A stretch of 64,000 nucleotides of DNA from Moniliophthora roreri (taxonomy: Eukaryota > Basidiomycota > Agaricomycetes > Agaricales > Marasmiaceae): positions 248,001 through 312,000 of the forward strand of contig LATX02000213.1 in NCBI GenBank assembly GCA_001466705.2, read 5' to 3'. Position 1 is the stretch's first letter. Every line of letters starts with the position of its first letter. The notes under the pieces are model-generated. The model was not told the origin of the DNA. It did not search any database and saw only the letters and a program-made list of their open reading frames with translations. A program made the position numbers and the translations under genes. Shown piece after piece: positions 11,080 through 22,100 of this stretch.

Positions 11080-11690
11080 AAGTATTGAGTCGATGTACCA
11101 AACCTGAGTCATTGTTGTTTGTCAGAAAAGGTTGCCTTCCGGACACATTACTCACCGAATCGCGTCCATTCTCTCGCGCACTAGCTCGCTGGTACCATCC
11201 CATAATGTGCTGTCCTCGCGCGTCCTTCTTGCAGGGACAGGCCGTAGGGTTCGTAAAACGCATCATTTCGCAAACGAATGCTTCTCTAAACTGGAGCAGA
11301 AAGAGTGCCTTCCGAGCCATCTCTCGCTTTACTAGCTTGCTGGTGCCACCCCATGATACCCCGTTTTTGCACCTTTGTTTTCGGGGAGCGGCCATAGGGA
11401 TCATAAACGCAGGCTTCTCTGAACGGGAACTCGATTGAGCTATCGTGAAGGTTCCGGCAATTGAGTTTGCAATCGAAGGAAGGCGGTCTTGTAAGATCCA
11501 GAAGAGGTTACTTGAACCCTAAAAGGCGAAAAAAGGTCGTAAGGAAGCCATACGCAAACACCATCGATACGACTCACGAAGCCAAGACATCTACGAGTCC
11601 ATCCATTCTCTCTCGCCTGCAATCTCTCTAATACACCCGAAGCTTGCGTCCTCATCGATCATCTCCCAGCCTGAAGGATCCCAAAACGTG
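11080..11690. repeat. Degenerate direct repeats, about 150-bp unit
   Basis: A stretch around 11,160-11,265 resembles 11,310-11,410: both run CATYCTCTCGC, ACTAGCTYGCTGGT, CCATAATG-like, then a G-rich tail ending in a CGTAAAACGC-like motif. A weaker third copy around 11,600-11,665 keeps CCATTCTCTC and CTTGCGTCCTC. Divergence is high, so this is old tandem DNA rather than a gene. Confidence 0.4.
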
Positions 11691-11699
11691 TCATCTTGT

Positions 11700-12233
11700 G
11701 TCGGAAACGAACGATTGTCTTTGGAGAGTGCAACCTTAGCACATTTTCAATTTGGGTTGAGGATCATCGGACGCACCTTGACTATGACGAGCTACACCGT
11801 GTCTGTCATGCATCCAATGTCCTGAATTCCGGGTCAGAATGTGCCGGAATAAAAGAACAAATAGCTACGTGCAAAAAGCCCAGTGACACGTCGAAAACAG
11901 TCCCCCTTCAACAAGCTTCATATCCAGAAGAGTAATAACACTTGAGCACGGAGCGTGGTTATGAGTACTTAGGAGAAGCTGCGCATTTTTTCATATTCCG
12001 CCGCATTCATCAACGCCGACTCTCTTGTCTATATATTCCTGTCAGGATTAACTACAAACTGTTACACTGCTACGAATTATTTCCACATGAAACGTAGAAA
12101 ACTGGATGGGGGTATCAACGAGAAAGAAAACGAAATGATATCGTCCAACAAAATTAATCAACAAAAAAAAAGACAAGAAGTGTATGTATGTATATATATC
12201 CAAAGCGTGATAAATGAAGCACGAAAAGCATTG
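11700..12233. other. 3' flank of RhoGAP gene, no gene recognised
   Basis: Nothing with coding support. An A-rich stretch near 12,125-12,175 lies just past the stop codon of the RhoGAP gene and probably belongs to its 3' UTR. Confidence 0.4.
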
Positions 12234-15078
12234 CTAAGCACCGCCAGTCCCAGGAGGAGGCGTAAAGAAACCTTCTGCAGTAATCCCAACCGCTTCGACA
12301 CCTGAACCGATGCTCTTCCTCGTAGTACCTCTCCCCACCGATATCGAACCCTTCTTACCTATCGTACCCACGCCAGCCGCACCAAGCCCCTTCTCAATCG
12401 AAATAACCGACCGAGACTTGGTGGAAAAGGTGCTATTCTGCCCTTGACCACTTCCTATGATGGACGAAGACGCCGACTTTGGTGTAACAGTCCCACTTCC
12501 ATACGGATTCCCATTCGAGGGCGGCGCTCTCCTCGATTTTGGCTTGTACGTTGCATAATTCGCTCCAACGGTCGTAAACCTCGACGTTCCAGCACCAGCA
12601 CCCCACGCACTAGGTGGTCCATGACCACCCCAAGCCATCGGTGTAGCTGGTGACGAAGGCGGTGACCACGCAGACGGTGAGTGGTGTCCATTGAGCGTAG
12701 GCATCTGAGGTGTTCTAGGACTACTTGGCTCCGGTCCAATCGGCATAATCAACATCGTATCATCAATCTCCTCATCCGTAGCATTCGTCCGAACACTATG
12801 CTTCCCGCTACTCTGCCTCCGATGATGTTGCAGCCTAACCTCCTGCGGTTCATCATAATCCTCCACACTTCCATGTCCGCTCAAACTCCCATGTCCATCG
12901 GAACTACTGCCTTCCCAAACAACACCAGGTCGGAGCGAAGCCAACCCAGAGGTAGAGGTAGGCGTGTAACCACCTTCACCGCCTCTCCCGTATCCAACAC
13001 CACCCAAGGTGATCTCTCCCTCGCCTTCACCCTCACTCTCGCTCAATTCCATATCAACACCAAACCCAAACCCTCGGCTTACACCTCGTCCTTCACCACC
13101 AACCATCTCGTCATACTGCACATCCTCATGCGTCTCCTGGCCGACTGCCTCTGTACGATCATGTACCTCGTCAAAGATCTCGTAGTATCTCTGAATACAG
13201 AGCTTGATCACCGTGCCTAGCGTCGTATTGCTCTGCGGTTGCTGCTGTTGGGATGCCGACGAGGTGGTAGTAGAAGAATCGAAAAGCACCGGTCCACCAG
13301 GTGCCGTACACATCATAACATCCTTGGCCGGATTCGTTCCCTTGACCAGATTAGGACAAAGTACGATAGAAAGATTATGTGCATCCATTCTATTCGTTGC
13401 AACGTGTAACGATACTTCGTGCATGAGGTCTACGAAAAGCTCATCAGCAAGCCGAATGCGATGAAAAAACCATAAGAGCGACTCACGTAGAATATGGCTC
13501 AACAGAATATACACACACGGCGGCAACTCTGGTAACAATATCTCCCGTACGTACATCACAGCACTCATATCCCCAGGATCAGACGTAGGCATCGGGCACC
13601 TCCTAATTGTGGGGTACAAACTCTCCGGAAACATAGGTTCAGGTAGATCCCGAAGGTATTTCTTCAACAACACCGCTGCGAGATGTGGGTCACCAAAGGT
13701 ATCCAACGAAACAACGTTTCCTGCAAATATTACCAGTCAGCATTGGTAAGGAGAGAGAGACACTATTTGTACGCACCTCGATCATACGCCTCTTGCGCAG
13801 CCCTCAACATCGCTGACGACGGTGACCTCCTGAATAACCCGTCTTCTTGCATACCCGTTTCGCGCAAAAATTGGATAGCATCCCTCACAACGCGTGGTAT
13901 GCCTCCTTTTTCGCCTTCGTATCCCATGATGTCTTCTAACGGAACGCCAAAGGTGCTGGAGGGCATCGGCGTAGGGAGAGTGATGGTTTTTTCGTGCTTG
14001 TGGTTTTCCCTGCGATTTAAGTTAGAATCTTTTTGTAAGGTAGTAGTACGAAGAACTCACTGGTAGACCGCCGGCGGTATGTCTATCTGAGTAAGGGGAA
14101 TATGGTACGCCAAATCGGAGAGCGTGTCGATGTAGGTGATCTTGCGAAAGAATTTAGGACTGATAGCACATGGTTTCGTCAGCCAGAAGCACAGCGCAGC
14201 GGGATGACGTTCAAACGGACCTTATGACTGCACCAGCGAGCGAGAATAACACTGCTTAACTACGTTAGAATGGGGTGTCAAGGGAATCGTTCTCCAAAAG
14301 CGTACTTTTCGAGAAAAACGACGAGTGAACGACATACTGCGGACATAAAGCGTTAGCATCGACCTAAAGTCCTATGGGTCGTGAAAACGCACCAGCCGCT
14401 TCAAGTTCTTGCGATACTTCCTACTCAAACTTCTATATGCCTTCCAAACCCAATTCCATCCAGGATTATGCTTTGCGCCAGCAGCGAAGAAAACAACGGT
14501 ATAATCCGATTCCACTAGGTTGTTCCGTTAGCATTTGCTCGTAGCCTGGAAAGGATCCTCGGTACCATATAGATTGAGATACGACAAAATCCGCCTATAA
14601 ATTGAAACGGTTGTCGTCAGGGGGAACATGAGGTATAGAAACCACGCACGAAAGCAATATATCATAATTCACCAAACGAGGATCAGGCAACGCCGAAGCA
14701 TTTAAAACCACCCTATTCAAATAAGTTCCCCCCATTCAGTCTGTCGTACGCCGAGAAAATTTTTTCACAAGACCTACATCGGACGCGTCCTATATATTTT
14801 TTTGGTCAGTCAAATTCCTCCGACAATACCAGGCCAAAAACGTACTCAAAATCCACCCCGGCTTGAAAAATCAACTTTGCCATGACCTCTTGTACCATTT
14901 CCGACTCTTGCTGTTCCGAATCCGCATGTCGTCTCGATGATGACCACGGGGAGGCGAAAAACGATTTTCTTCGGGGACTAGCGGGAGATTGGTCGTAGTT
15001 GTGGGGTGATGAAGGTGCTGAGGGTGCGATGGAGAGAGCGGTGAGCCGTTGCTTGAGGGAGAGGCCGTTAGGAGACAT
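12234..15078 (-). CDS. Sec14/CRAL-TRIO and RhoGAP domain protein (p50RhoGAP-like)
   Basis: An intact minus-strand gene of 11 exons: 15078-14846, 14789-14778, 14712-14650, 14594-14566, 14514-14393, 14336-14306, 14251-14221, 14159-14061, 14009-13777, 13720-13487 and 13429-12234. The joined frame is 2283 nt, 760 aa. Residues of about 1-75 are a Ser/Pro-rich lead. A Sec14-like lipid-binding domain follows (VVLNASALPDP, YTVVFFAAGAKHNPGWNW, RLYVVHSSFF, ISPKFFRKITYI). Then comes RhoGAP: FGVPLED, the arginine finger in GLFRRSP, VLLKKYLRDLPEP, and NRMDAHNLSIVLCPNLVKG. The tail of about 300 residues is low complexity. This is the architecture of ARHGAP1 in animals and Ecm25-like proteins in fungi, which accelerate GTP hydrolysis on Rho/Cdc42 GTPases at membranes. 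Exon 2 is only 12 nt long and encodes most of TRPM, matching the xRPV that follows the DFE in relatives. Truncated copies of this gene lie at 32,169 and 51,703. Confidence 0.92.
14778..14789 (-). other. 12-nt microexon of the Sec14-RhoGAP gene
   Basis: Between two good introns (donor GTACGT at 14845, acceptor at 14790; donor GTAGGT at 14777, acceptor at 14713) lies GACGCGTCCGAT. Including it gives DFETRPMVVLN, which matches the family. Skipping it also keeps frame and would drop four residues. Confidence 0.7.
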
Positions 15079-15289
15079 TTTGGGACTGTTGTCCTCGACG
15101 TTGGTGACCACGAGCTGCGGTGATGTGTCACGTGTGACTTGGAGACATTTTACGTGATGACATCAGCCGCAAGATCTGATGTCAAGTGGCAAGCAGTGGA
15201 AATTGGTGCAAATAGATGAATTCTGGCAAAAAGATCACCAATCTGGATGAACTGTTTTCCTGATGTGCTGAGGCACTGGCAGTGAGCTG
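15079..15289. promoter_or_regulatory. RhoGAP promoter with CRE-like inverted repeat
   Basis: Upstream region of the RhoGAP gene. It holds TGACATCAG (15158-15166) facing CTGATGTCA (15176-15184), a 9-bp inverted pair with a 9-bp spacer, which resembles a bZIP-type site. CG is present up to about 15,170 and almost vanishes beyond it, marking the edge of the decayed block. Confidence 0.4.
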
Positions 15290-16082
15290 GAAGATAAACC
15301 TAATCATAATCCAAGTAATCCAGCATAATCATAATTGGCAATCCTTTCTGTGAACCACTCCTGCAGTCACCTACCTCATAATCCTGTGTAATCCATAATT
15401 AATCCAGCTCCTATTATGATTCTAATTGAAAAGACATGCATGGCCTAAATGGTAATCCAGTTTGCAATATGATACAAGACTAATGATAGCCTACAGAGGA
15501 TCTTGTCAGTTATTAGTTGCAATGGGGGAGTGCATTGGAACTGGAGCTGTCTTCTAATCCAAGCAATTTTCATTGTTGGTGTTCCAGGCATACACTGCTG
15601 GCAGGATATTGTACAATGGAGGTATGTTAGGAATGATCCAATAATAGACTTCCACTGAAACACCAGTGGGATCCTCAACATATATAGAATGTACAATAAT
15701 AGATGATAGATACTTGCTAGCAAAGAAGTCCTTCATCCTGTCATGTCCCCCATTGTATATAGTCCCAGAGCCCTTCAGGAAGTCTTTTCTGTGTTTTGGC
15801 ACTGAATATGATATGGGACAGTTCTTATAAATGTCATTTTTCATGAGTAGTTTTTAGCCCCAGGGTTCAGTCATGTGTATCTCATAACAGAAAATCCTCA
15901 CCATTGTATGTTGGAATCCTCAGAACAATGATGTTCCTAACATATCAACTGGGTAAGATTTGTTGTCAGCAGTGTAAGAAAGGATATGATGAATGAAGAA
16001 TGTAGTGTTGCATTTTAGCAGAATCTGTGTGCTAATATCAGCTGCAATGTGAGGTAAGGCCTGTTGAATACACCTTTGTATC

Positions 16083-16634
16083 ATTAGTCTGATGATTTTA
16101 TCTGCATAGAGTAGCCACTGGCTTTTTGTTCCCATGGATAGAGAATTGTCCCATGGGTCCCCAGCCAAAATTTGGCAGGCACTGCATTGTGTCTCTTATT
16201 CCTAAGCCATAATGCCCTAGTTCCATACTGTATACCCTTACAATAAATGGATCTATACCTCTTATTATGTCCTCAGAACATAAAGGAGATTTGACATTGG
16301 ATAAGAACTGGATGTAGAATTCTTTCTCTGATGATTCTGAAGGAATGGTGACTGATTTCTGTGTGGTTTTGGAGTATTACTCAAAGATCTTGGCATGTAG
16401 AACAAAATTGGACTGAAACTTGGAGGAAATAATGATGAATTACTGCGGAATGTATGGTACAGTACAGAGACACACATATTCAAGGCATGGAATAGAGGCT
16501 CTAGCTGTGGGAGCATTCTCTATCTGTGGAAACAAAAAGCCAGCAGCTACTGCCCAGCAAGGAAAGTACCAGATTACATACACACACATCACTTGTAATC
16601 ATCAGTATGTACCATCAGTCTGGTTTCAAGACTA
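16083..16634. mobile_element. Insertion inside Y copy 1, TTGTATC target duplication
   Basis: A 552-bp stretch absent from Y copies at 33.7 kb and 49.5 kb. TTGTATC flanks it on both sides (16,076-16,082 and 16,635-16,641), as expected of a 7-8 bp target-site duplication. Its ends carry a short inverted TAGTCT/AGACTA. No transposase frame was seen. An hAT-like non-autonomous element is the best guess. Confidence 0.6.
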
Positions 16635-16970
16635 TTGTATCCTGATTCTCATTCCTCAACTCACAGCCCTGTTTCTGGTAGAAAGTCATCAGACCTGTGA
16701 GGGATAAATGTCAGTAATGTGAAGGCATCTGAGAGGCAGAGCATACCTGCAACATGCTGATCCCATGTAGCCAGATGGTAGTAGTCATGGAAGGAAAGAA
16801 AGAGACCAATTCCCACAACTTATGAGACCTGTAATGTATTGACTGGTGAGAATTCAATAGCCTCTTTCACTTGGACTACCACTAGATGACACTGTCAACT
16901 TTACTCCCTTCCCAAACACTTTTCCTGCTTGTTTCTTGGATGTGAAGCATAATATGCCTTTTGATATACA

Positions 16971-17475
16971 CGTTGAAGCACAAGACCTGTACTATACAAA
17001 ACTAGTTATATTAGTTATTATTCCTTGCATCTGTGATCAACTACAGAACACTCAATTTAATATTAATGTAACTCTCAGAGCTTGCACTATAGTCATAAGA
17101 GTGCTCTCTTGTCCAGTAGCAATATTGTAGCCTTAGGTACAATTGAGTAGAACTCATGTAGAACACATGTATCTTTCCACTTGCTGACTGACAACTGATT
17201 GTGTCTCACTAAGACACATTATTCTTAGATACTTTGGCTCACAAGTATTCAGTAGCTTACATCTATAGCTTACTAGGTTTCACCATTTATCCATGGAACT
17301 TATCCTCTGGACTAGTATAAAAGCATGTCTGTATGTAGCTACATTCCTTAGAACAATCTACATTGTCTCTTCCACATATTGCATACTACAACCCTCAAAG
17401 GTTACAGCAAGTTCTTATACAAATGTGAGTTGAGCACATTCTACTGTGTCTCTACATCTCTGTTTCTCCTCAACA
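16971..17475. mobile_element. Probable solo LTR inside Y copy 1
   Basis: A 505-bp stretch absent from the other Y copies, where the host sequence runs straight through GATATACATGG. It is flanked by the 5-bp duplication ATACA (16,966-16,970 and 17,476-17,480). Its ends are CGTTGA and TCAACA, a near-match to the TG...CA inverted termini of LTRs, with one possible mutation at the first base. TATAAAAG at about 17,317 fits an LTR promoter. Confidence 0.6.
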
Positions 17476-18237
17476 ATACATGGAAATGCAACTATACACC
17501 TGAGGACAATAGTTTGATGTCTCTACAGGAGTGTCAGAGAGTGGCATGCTCTGAATCAGTGCATAACTATGTATAACCTACCTCTTGCAGTCTTGTGACT
17601 TACACACCATTTTAGCCATGAATAAGAGCTCAGCAATCACCTGGAGACTTGGATACTTCAATGCAACACACATTTATAACTACTCATAGAATATACACCC
17701 TTTCAACAAGATGGTTACATGTTCAGTGACCAGGAGTGATTGACTCCAGGGGGTGAGTTTGAATGCCAGGTATGTGCTATTCAGATTTTTATTTGGGTTG
17801 ATTTGGAATACTGAAAAAAATTATGCCAGCTACAATCCCTCCATTCTTGCATGCATGATGCATTGTGTGACTTGCTGGAGTTAGATTCAAGTAGTGTATG
17901 CCCAGATTAATCCAAGTTTGTTGAGTCAGATTCCTTATGTATTATGCTAATCCCTTTACTTAGATGTGATTAATTCAGGCTCAGTTTCACTGCCTCTGGA
18001 TTGCAGGTACATGGATTAATCTCATAGGCTAGAATACTTGTAAGGATTACACCAGATTAGGCTTAGTTACTTGCTGCTCAACTACTACAGATTATGAGGG
18101 ATTATCTTTAGTGACAGGATTCTAGTGAATATCTAGTAAGGATTAATCTCCTAATCTGGTATTCCTGTGTATATCATTGCAGCAAAAATACAGTTCCATT
18201 ATCTGATAGTTTAACTAATATGAATCAAATAATAAAC

Positions 18238-20584
18238 CTAGCTGTCCATATGTGAAAAGCCATCTACTTCCATATCTGATTCCTTATTAACATGCATCAA
18301 CCTCATTCTCTTCTTCCATTTCTTCCAACATTGAAGAATCTTCTTCACTGGACCAGTCTTGAACATCATCATCCTCTTTATCCTAGTATCAAGAGTAGGT
18401 CCATCTACCATTAATATCATTAGTATAAAATCAAGGAGATATAGAAATGACTAATGAATGCATACCAGATTCTCCAGAATCAGAGGTGGAAGTCATTTCT
18501 GTTGAATCCCAAGTTTCAAACTGATCATCATCTCCAACTACCTCCAAGATAGAATAGCCAAACAAGCCAGCAAGGTCTATTGTTGAGGGATCAAAGTGAT
18601 GATAATGGTGAATCATTTTGATAGCTTCATAGACACTTTGATCCCAATATGCATAGAGAAATCGTACTTCAGAAGTAAAAGATGGAAGTCCCAATGACAA
18701 TTGCATAGCCTCTGACATCTCTTCTTTTCCAGAAGGGTCAGAAGACCAGAAATATTTTGTACCCTCTGCCCAGGATCTCCACACCTCTTTATTCTCAGAA
18801 GGTTGAGGAATTGGTTGGATGAACAGGTACACTGGACCAGCACCACTTGATCCAGATGTAATACTTGTGTTCTCCTGGGGCATAGGGTGTTGTCTCTTGC
18901 ATTTGAAGGTGAGGTCAAGTCTAGCATAGACACCTGTTATATGTTAGCAGACTACAGCCATAAGCAAGTCAATAAAAACACTTACTATACTTATCCCACT
19001 CATCTTCATCAATTCCAAGTTGGGTAAACACTCTGTGTGCCTGAGTACTCCATAAAGATATCAATGTAGCAAGTGATGACAAGGAATATCGTAAAGTCAT
19101 CTCTTCAACACATTGAATATCCATTGGCATAACTGTAAACCTATGTTTTCAGTCAGTGCACAACATCCACTATAACACAGTTTTATACATACTGCACTGA
19201 GCCATCCTCTATCACATATAGGCTCTCTCTCATTGCATTAGGACTAATATCTGCTGTGCAGAAATAGTAATGTGTTGTGTCCCTGACTTTCACAGGCATT
19301 CTGGCAATGGCTTTTTGACTGGGCCGGTGGAAAACTGTGCCAGAGAGTGTTTGGGGAATAAATCCAGCATCTTCATCAGTCAACTTCTGCCAGAATGTCC
19401 TGAAGGACCTAGTAATTCCTGAGGTGATAACAATAGCATGAACTGTTCTGGTAAGGTAGTCAAAGGTAGTGCCCATGTTACTGTATGTCTGAATAGAGAG
19501 TGGGAGAAGTTGGCCAATGAATATTGAATTTGATGGATAGCTCAATATCATCCGGCTTTCATAGAGAGGGATCTGAACATGAGGTCCTAGACGCAATTCA
19601 CCACTTCTTGGGTCAATCCATAGATCAGCTATGTTCTATAACCTTTTTTGTCAATGCAGCATAGAAGTTTGAGTAAAATAAGACAGACTATCATTTCACC
19701 TGGTTTCCATAGAGTTAACTGTCAAGAAAATAAGAAAGGAACAGTTGTACTATAATTATTCACATACCTGATGCTCAAAGTATGCATAGAGTAATGGAGA
19801 ACATATATTATTGTTGAGAGTGACACATGATAGAGGAATCAATGCTGCATTGAAGTTCAAGGAGACTAAGTCAGTGCTACACTACAAACATGACTGATGC
19901 ACAGACCATTATAGAAGATCAGTGCCAGTGAACCACTTTGATTGTTACTATAGCCAAAAAGCTGAGCAACATGTGGACTCCTGAGGATAATTCATATTAG
20001 AGCCAACAGAACGAAGGAATAATTATTATACCTGATGTGAGTGAATTTATTGAAATCCTGTTTGAAGGTCTATATTGAGATTGAGATGAGTCCCAGATAT
20101 GATTTTATCAATGAAATATGCAGCTGGCCTTATAGGCATCCTTGCCACTGTATTGAACATGCATAAACTCTGTATCTCCAAGTCTATCTCCAATAAAGAT
20201 GTGAGCAGCACTGATTGTTCGACATGCTGCAATCCTCTGATGTGTGACTAAATTAACTTTCCCCACTGTACCATCCTTCCTTCTGAACTCCTTCTCAGTA
20301 ATACATTCTTCATCTCTTTCAACCTCTGTGCCACTGGCAAGGGGCCTTGTAAGATATGTGTCACCTGGTTGAATGTGCCTATACTAGAAATGATTCAGCA
20401 TCCAATTCAATGCAACAGATACAGAACACAAGCATACATCATCCCATCTTGTCTGCTCTCTCCTTGTTTGCTGTGCAGACAGCACCAAGTTGCCATGGAG
20501 ATGTCTGATATTTGTCTGAGATCCATGGACATTGGAAACCTGTTCACCAGTGATTGTGAAGTCTGAGCATCCTTCAAAGGCCAT
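18238..20584 (-). pseudogene. Family X gene, copy 1 (agaricomycete-type orphan family)
   Basis: Multi-exon minus-strand gene, best reconstructed of the set. Exon 1 (20584-20438) starts MAFEGCSDFTI and carries VHGSQTNIRHLHGN, an N-terminal motif style I associate with large, uncharacterised agaricomycete families. Later exons give YLTRPLASGTEVERDEE, ISAAHIFIGDRLGDTEF, SPHVAQLFGYSNN and DLWIDPRSGELRLGPHVQIP. Near the 3' end come VYLFIQPIPQPSE, GTKYFWSSD and a very acidic tail. Compared with the copies at 48 and 61 kb, the last exon has lost a few bases and changes frame, and its splice acceptor is altered, so the C-terminus is damaged. In all copies the intron after DAYK starts with GC instead of GT. 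The gene body is nearly CG-free. Function is unknown; it could be host gene or remnant of selfish DNA. Confidence 0.6.
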
Positions 20585-21200
20585 TGTGATAGTAGAGGTT
20601 TGGGGGAAAGGAAGGAAAGAGTGTGGGAGATATATGCAGGCTGCAACAAGTGCACAAGGCATATACACAGCATGAGTCGGTGCAAGAGCGGTTCCTTCAC
20701 AAGTTGAAATGTGGACATGAGGTCTTTGCCCGATATAGGGAACGGACCTGACTCCGGAGATGAATAACCCCAAAAGGAAGGCACTGCACCCTTACACTTG
20801 GGTACAAGCCATGCTGTATGGAATCATGTTGGACGTGTGTTTTGGACGAGTTAAATTGTTTTCATTGTTATTTCTCAGTTTATAATAGCGAAGATACATG
20901 TGGAGCAAGTTAGCAAGAGTCAGATGCAAAGAAGTCGGACACGCAACAAAAACAAACCAAAAAGTCCAAATGACGCCGCTGTTCAAAGTCTTTCCATCAA
21001 AGAGTGAGTCGGGAGTGAGATAGCGAGAACTTATTAGGACTTGAAGACGCTCCTTGCCGCATGGAGAGAGTGTTGGCGTCATTAATATCAATGATGTGAG
21101 TCGAGCGCTTTTGCCGTGAGAAAGCGGAAGAAGCCATTTTAGCGCCAAGATCATTCACACTCTTTCCTTCCGTTCACTGTGCTCTTTCGTCTGCGTACCA
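20585..21200. promoter_or_regulatory. Divergent promoter between X copy 1 and B copy 1
   Basis: CG-containing stretch between the CG-free X body and the plus-strand B gene. It holds the core TTTTAGCGCC at 21,137-21,146 (E2F/MBF-like, compare TTTSSCGC), next to CCGCTTTC and CACGGC-like words on the minus strand. The same layout recurs at 39,808, and with TTTTGGCGCC at 24,886, 43,479, 47,719, 54,070 and 56,923. Confidence 0.5.
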
Positions 21201-21369
21201 TGACCACAAACATTTACAACAGTCAAGCCTACAAGCTCTGAAGGCGTCCCTTCCCCCACTTTACTCAAAAATGCCATTCTTCATAATCTCACGACTGCCA
21301 TCTGACAACTTTTGGATCTGATCGCAGCACCACCAACACGCTCATCGCCCACTAATCAGCATCAGATTG

Positions 21370-22100
21370 ACAACTTGCGTACACAGCATTTCATCTGCAG
21401 TCGCTTATAGTGTCCCCTCCCACCTCATCCCCACTTTCTATTCTAATACACAATCACTACACTGCAATATCATCTCCCATCTACCTATTGACATCTTCTG
21501 CCGATCAACATCCCTTCCCGCACCATCCATCATCCATCATGCTCGTCTTCTCCAGCATGAGCGAATATCGAGCTACAGATTGATTCCTTTCAGACCCCCC
21601 ACTCCCATCCCTACCAACCTCTTTTCATAGCAGTGCCATCGTTCGACGAAACAAACCCCTTCCAAGATGCTTCTTTCTTTCCAACTACCGCCTACTCTTC
21701 TCACTCTCAAGCAACCCCCATGCGTCAAGCGTATTTTTTGACTTTCCGAGGACCAGTACTTTGAGACGGCAACATACGAACGGTGGCTCGTGATATACAC
21801 TGATAGGAAAGGGAACATGGGTTGGTTCAGGTAATGTGTCGGTGTCTTCTCATCCCCATCCAAAGAACTCATTGCTTTTCAACACATATAGGTATCTTGG
21901 TCTCAACGTGAACAAGACGATTCACTATACTCCGTGTAAGGTAGTATGGTAACTCAAAGGCACGTCGTATACTGATATCCGGTTTGCTACTTCTCCAATA
22001 TCATAAGCGCCAGTGGGATAAGAGATGTCTCGGGCAAAAGGTTTTTGGAATTGAGTGGTCATGGTAGAGGGATAGGATTTTAGCAAATATTGTCAGGTTT
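21370..22100 (+). pseudogene. Family B gene, copy 1, decayed
   Basis: Coding character is seen in two exons. One ends FETATYERWLVIYTDRKG, donor at 21,831. The next begins at about 21,892 and reads RYLGLNVNKTIHYTP. Equivalent exons with the same splice sites occur at 40.5 kb, 43.8-44.0 kb and, inverted, near 59.85 kb. Stops and frame changes upstream suggest a pseudogene. No family recognised. Confidence 0.4.

Larger units (their letters stand above)
15290..18165 (-). mobile_element. Y element, copy 1: TIR element rich in TAATCC motifs
   Basis: A block shared with 32.8-35.4 kb and 48.5-49.8 kb. TAATCC is clustered at its left edge (15,297-15,470) and the reverse form GGATTA at its right edge (17,890-18,160). 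The right end (about 18,104-18,158) recurs inverted at 48,548-48,601. The opposite end of copy 2 (32,795-32,851) has the same AATCCTGTCAYTAAAGATARTCCC core, so the ends form terminal inverted repeats. Inside, on the minus strand, are broken frames that are conserved between copies, for example PQVYSCISMYIK near 17,500, YNGGHDRMKDFFAS near 15,735 and VPKHRKDFLKGS near 15,795. I do not recognise the encoded protein; it could be an unknown transposase or passenger. The element is nearly free of CG. This copy carries two later insertions (16,083-16,634 and 16,971-17,475). Confidence 0.55.

Noticed and set aside
14728..14733. Apparent one-base insertion (six C where the 32-kb fragment has five) that would frameshift the Sec14 domain of the RhoGAP gene
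   Set aside because: The run lies in the intron between the 12-nt microexon and exon 3 (donor at 14,777, acceptor at 14,713); the spliced frame is intact.
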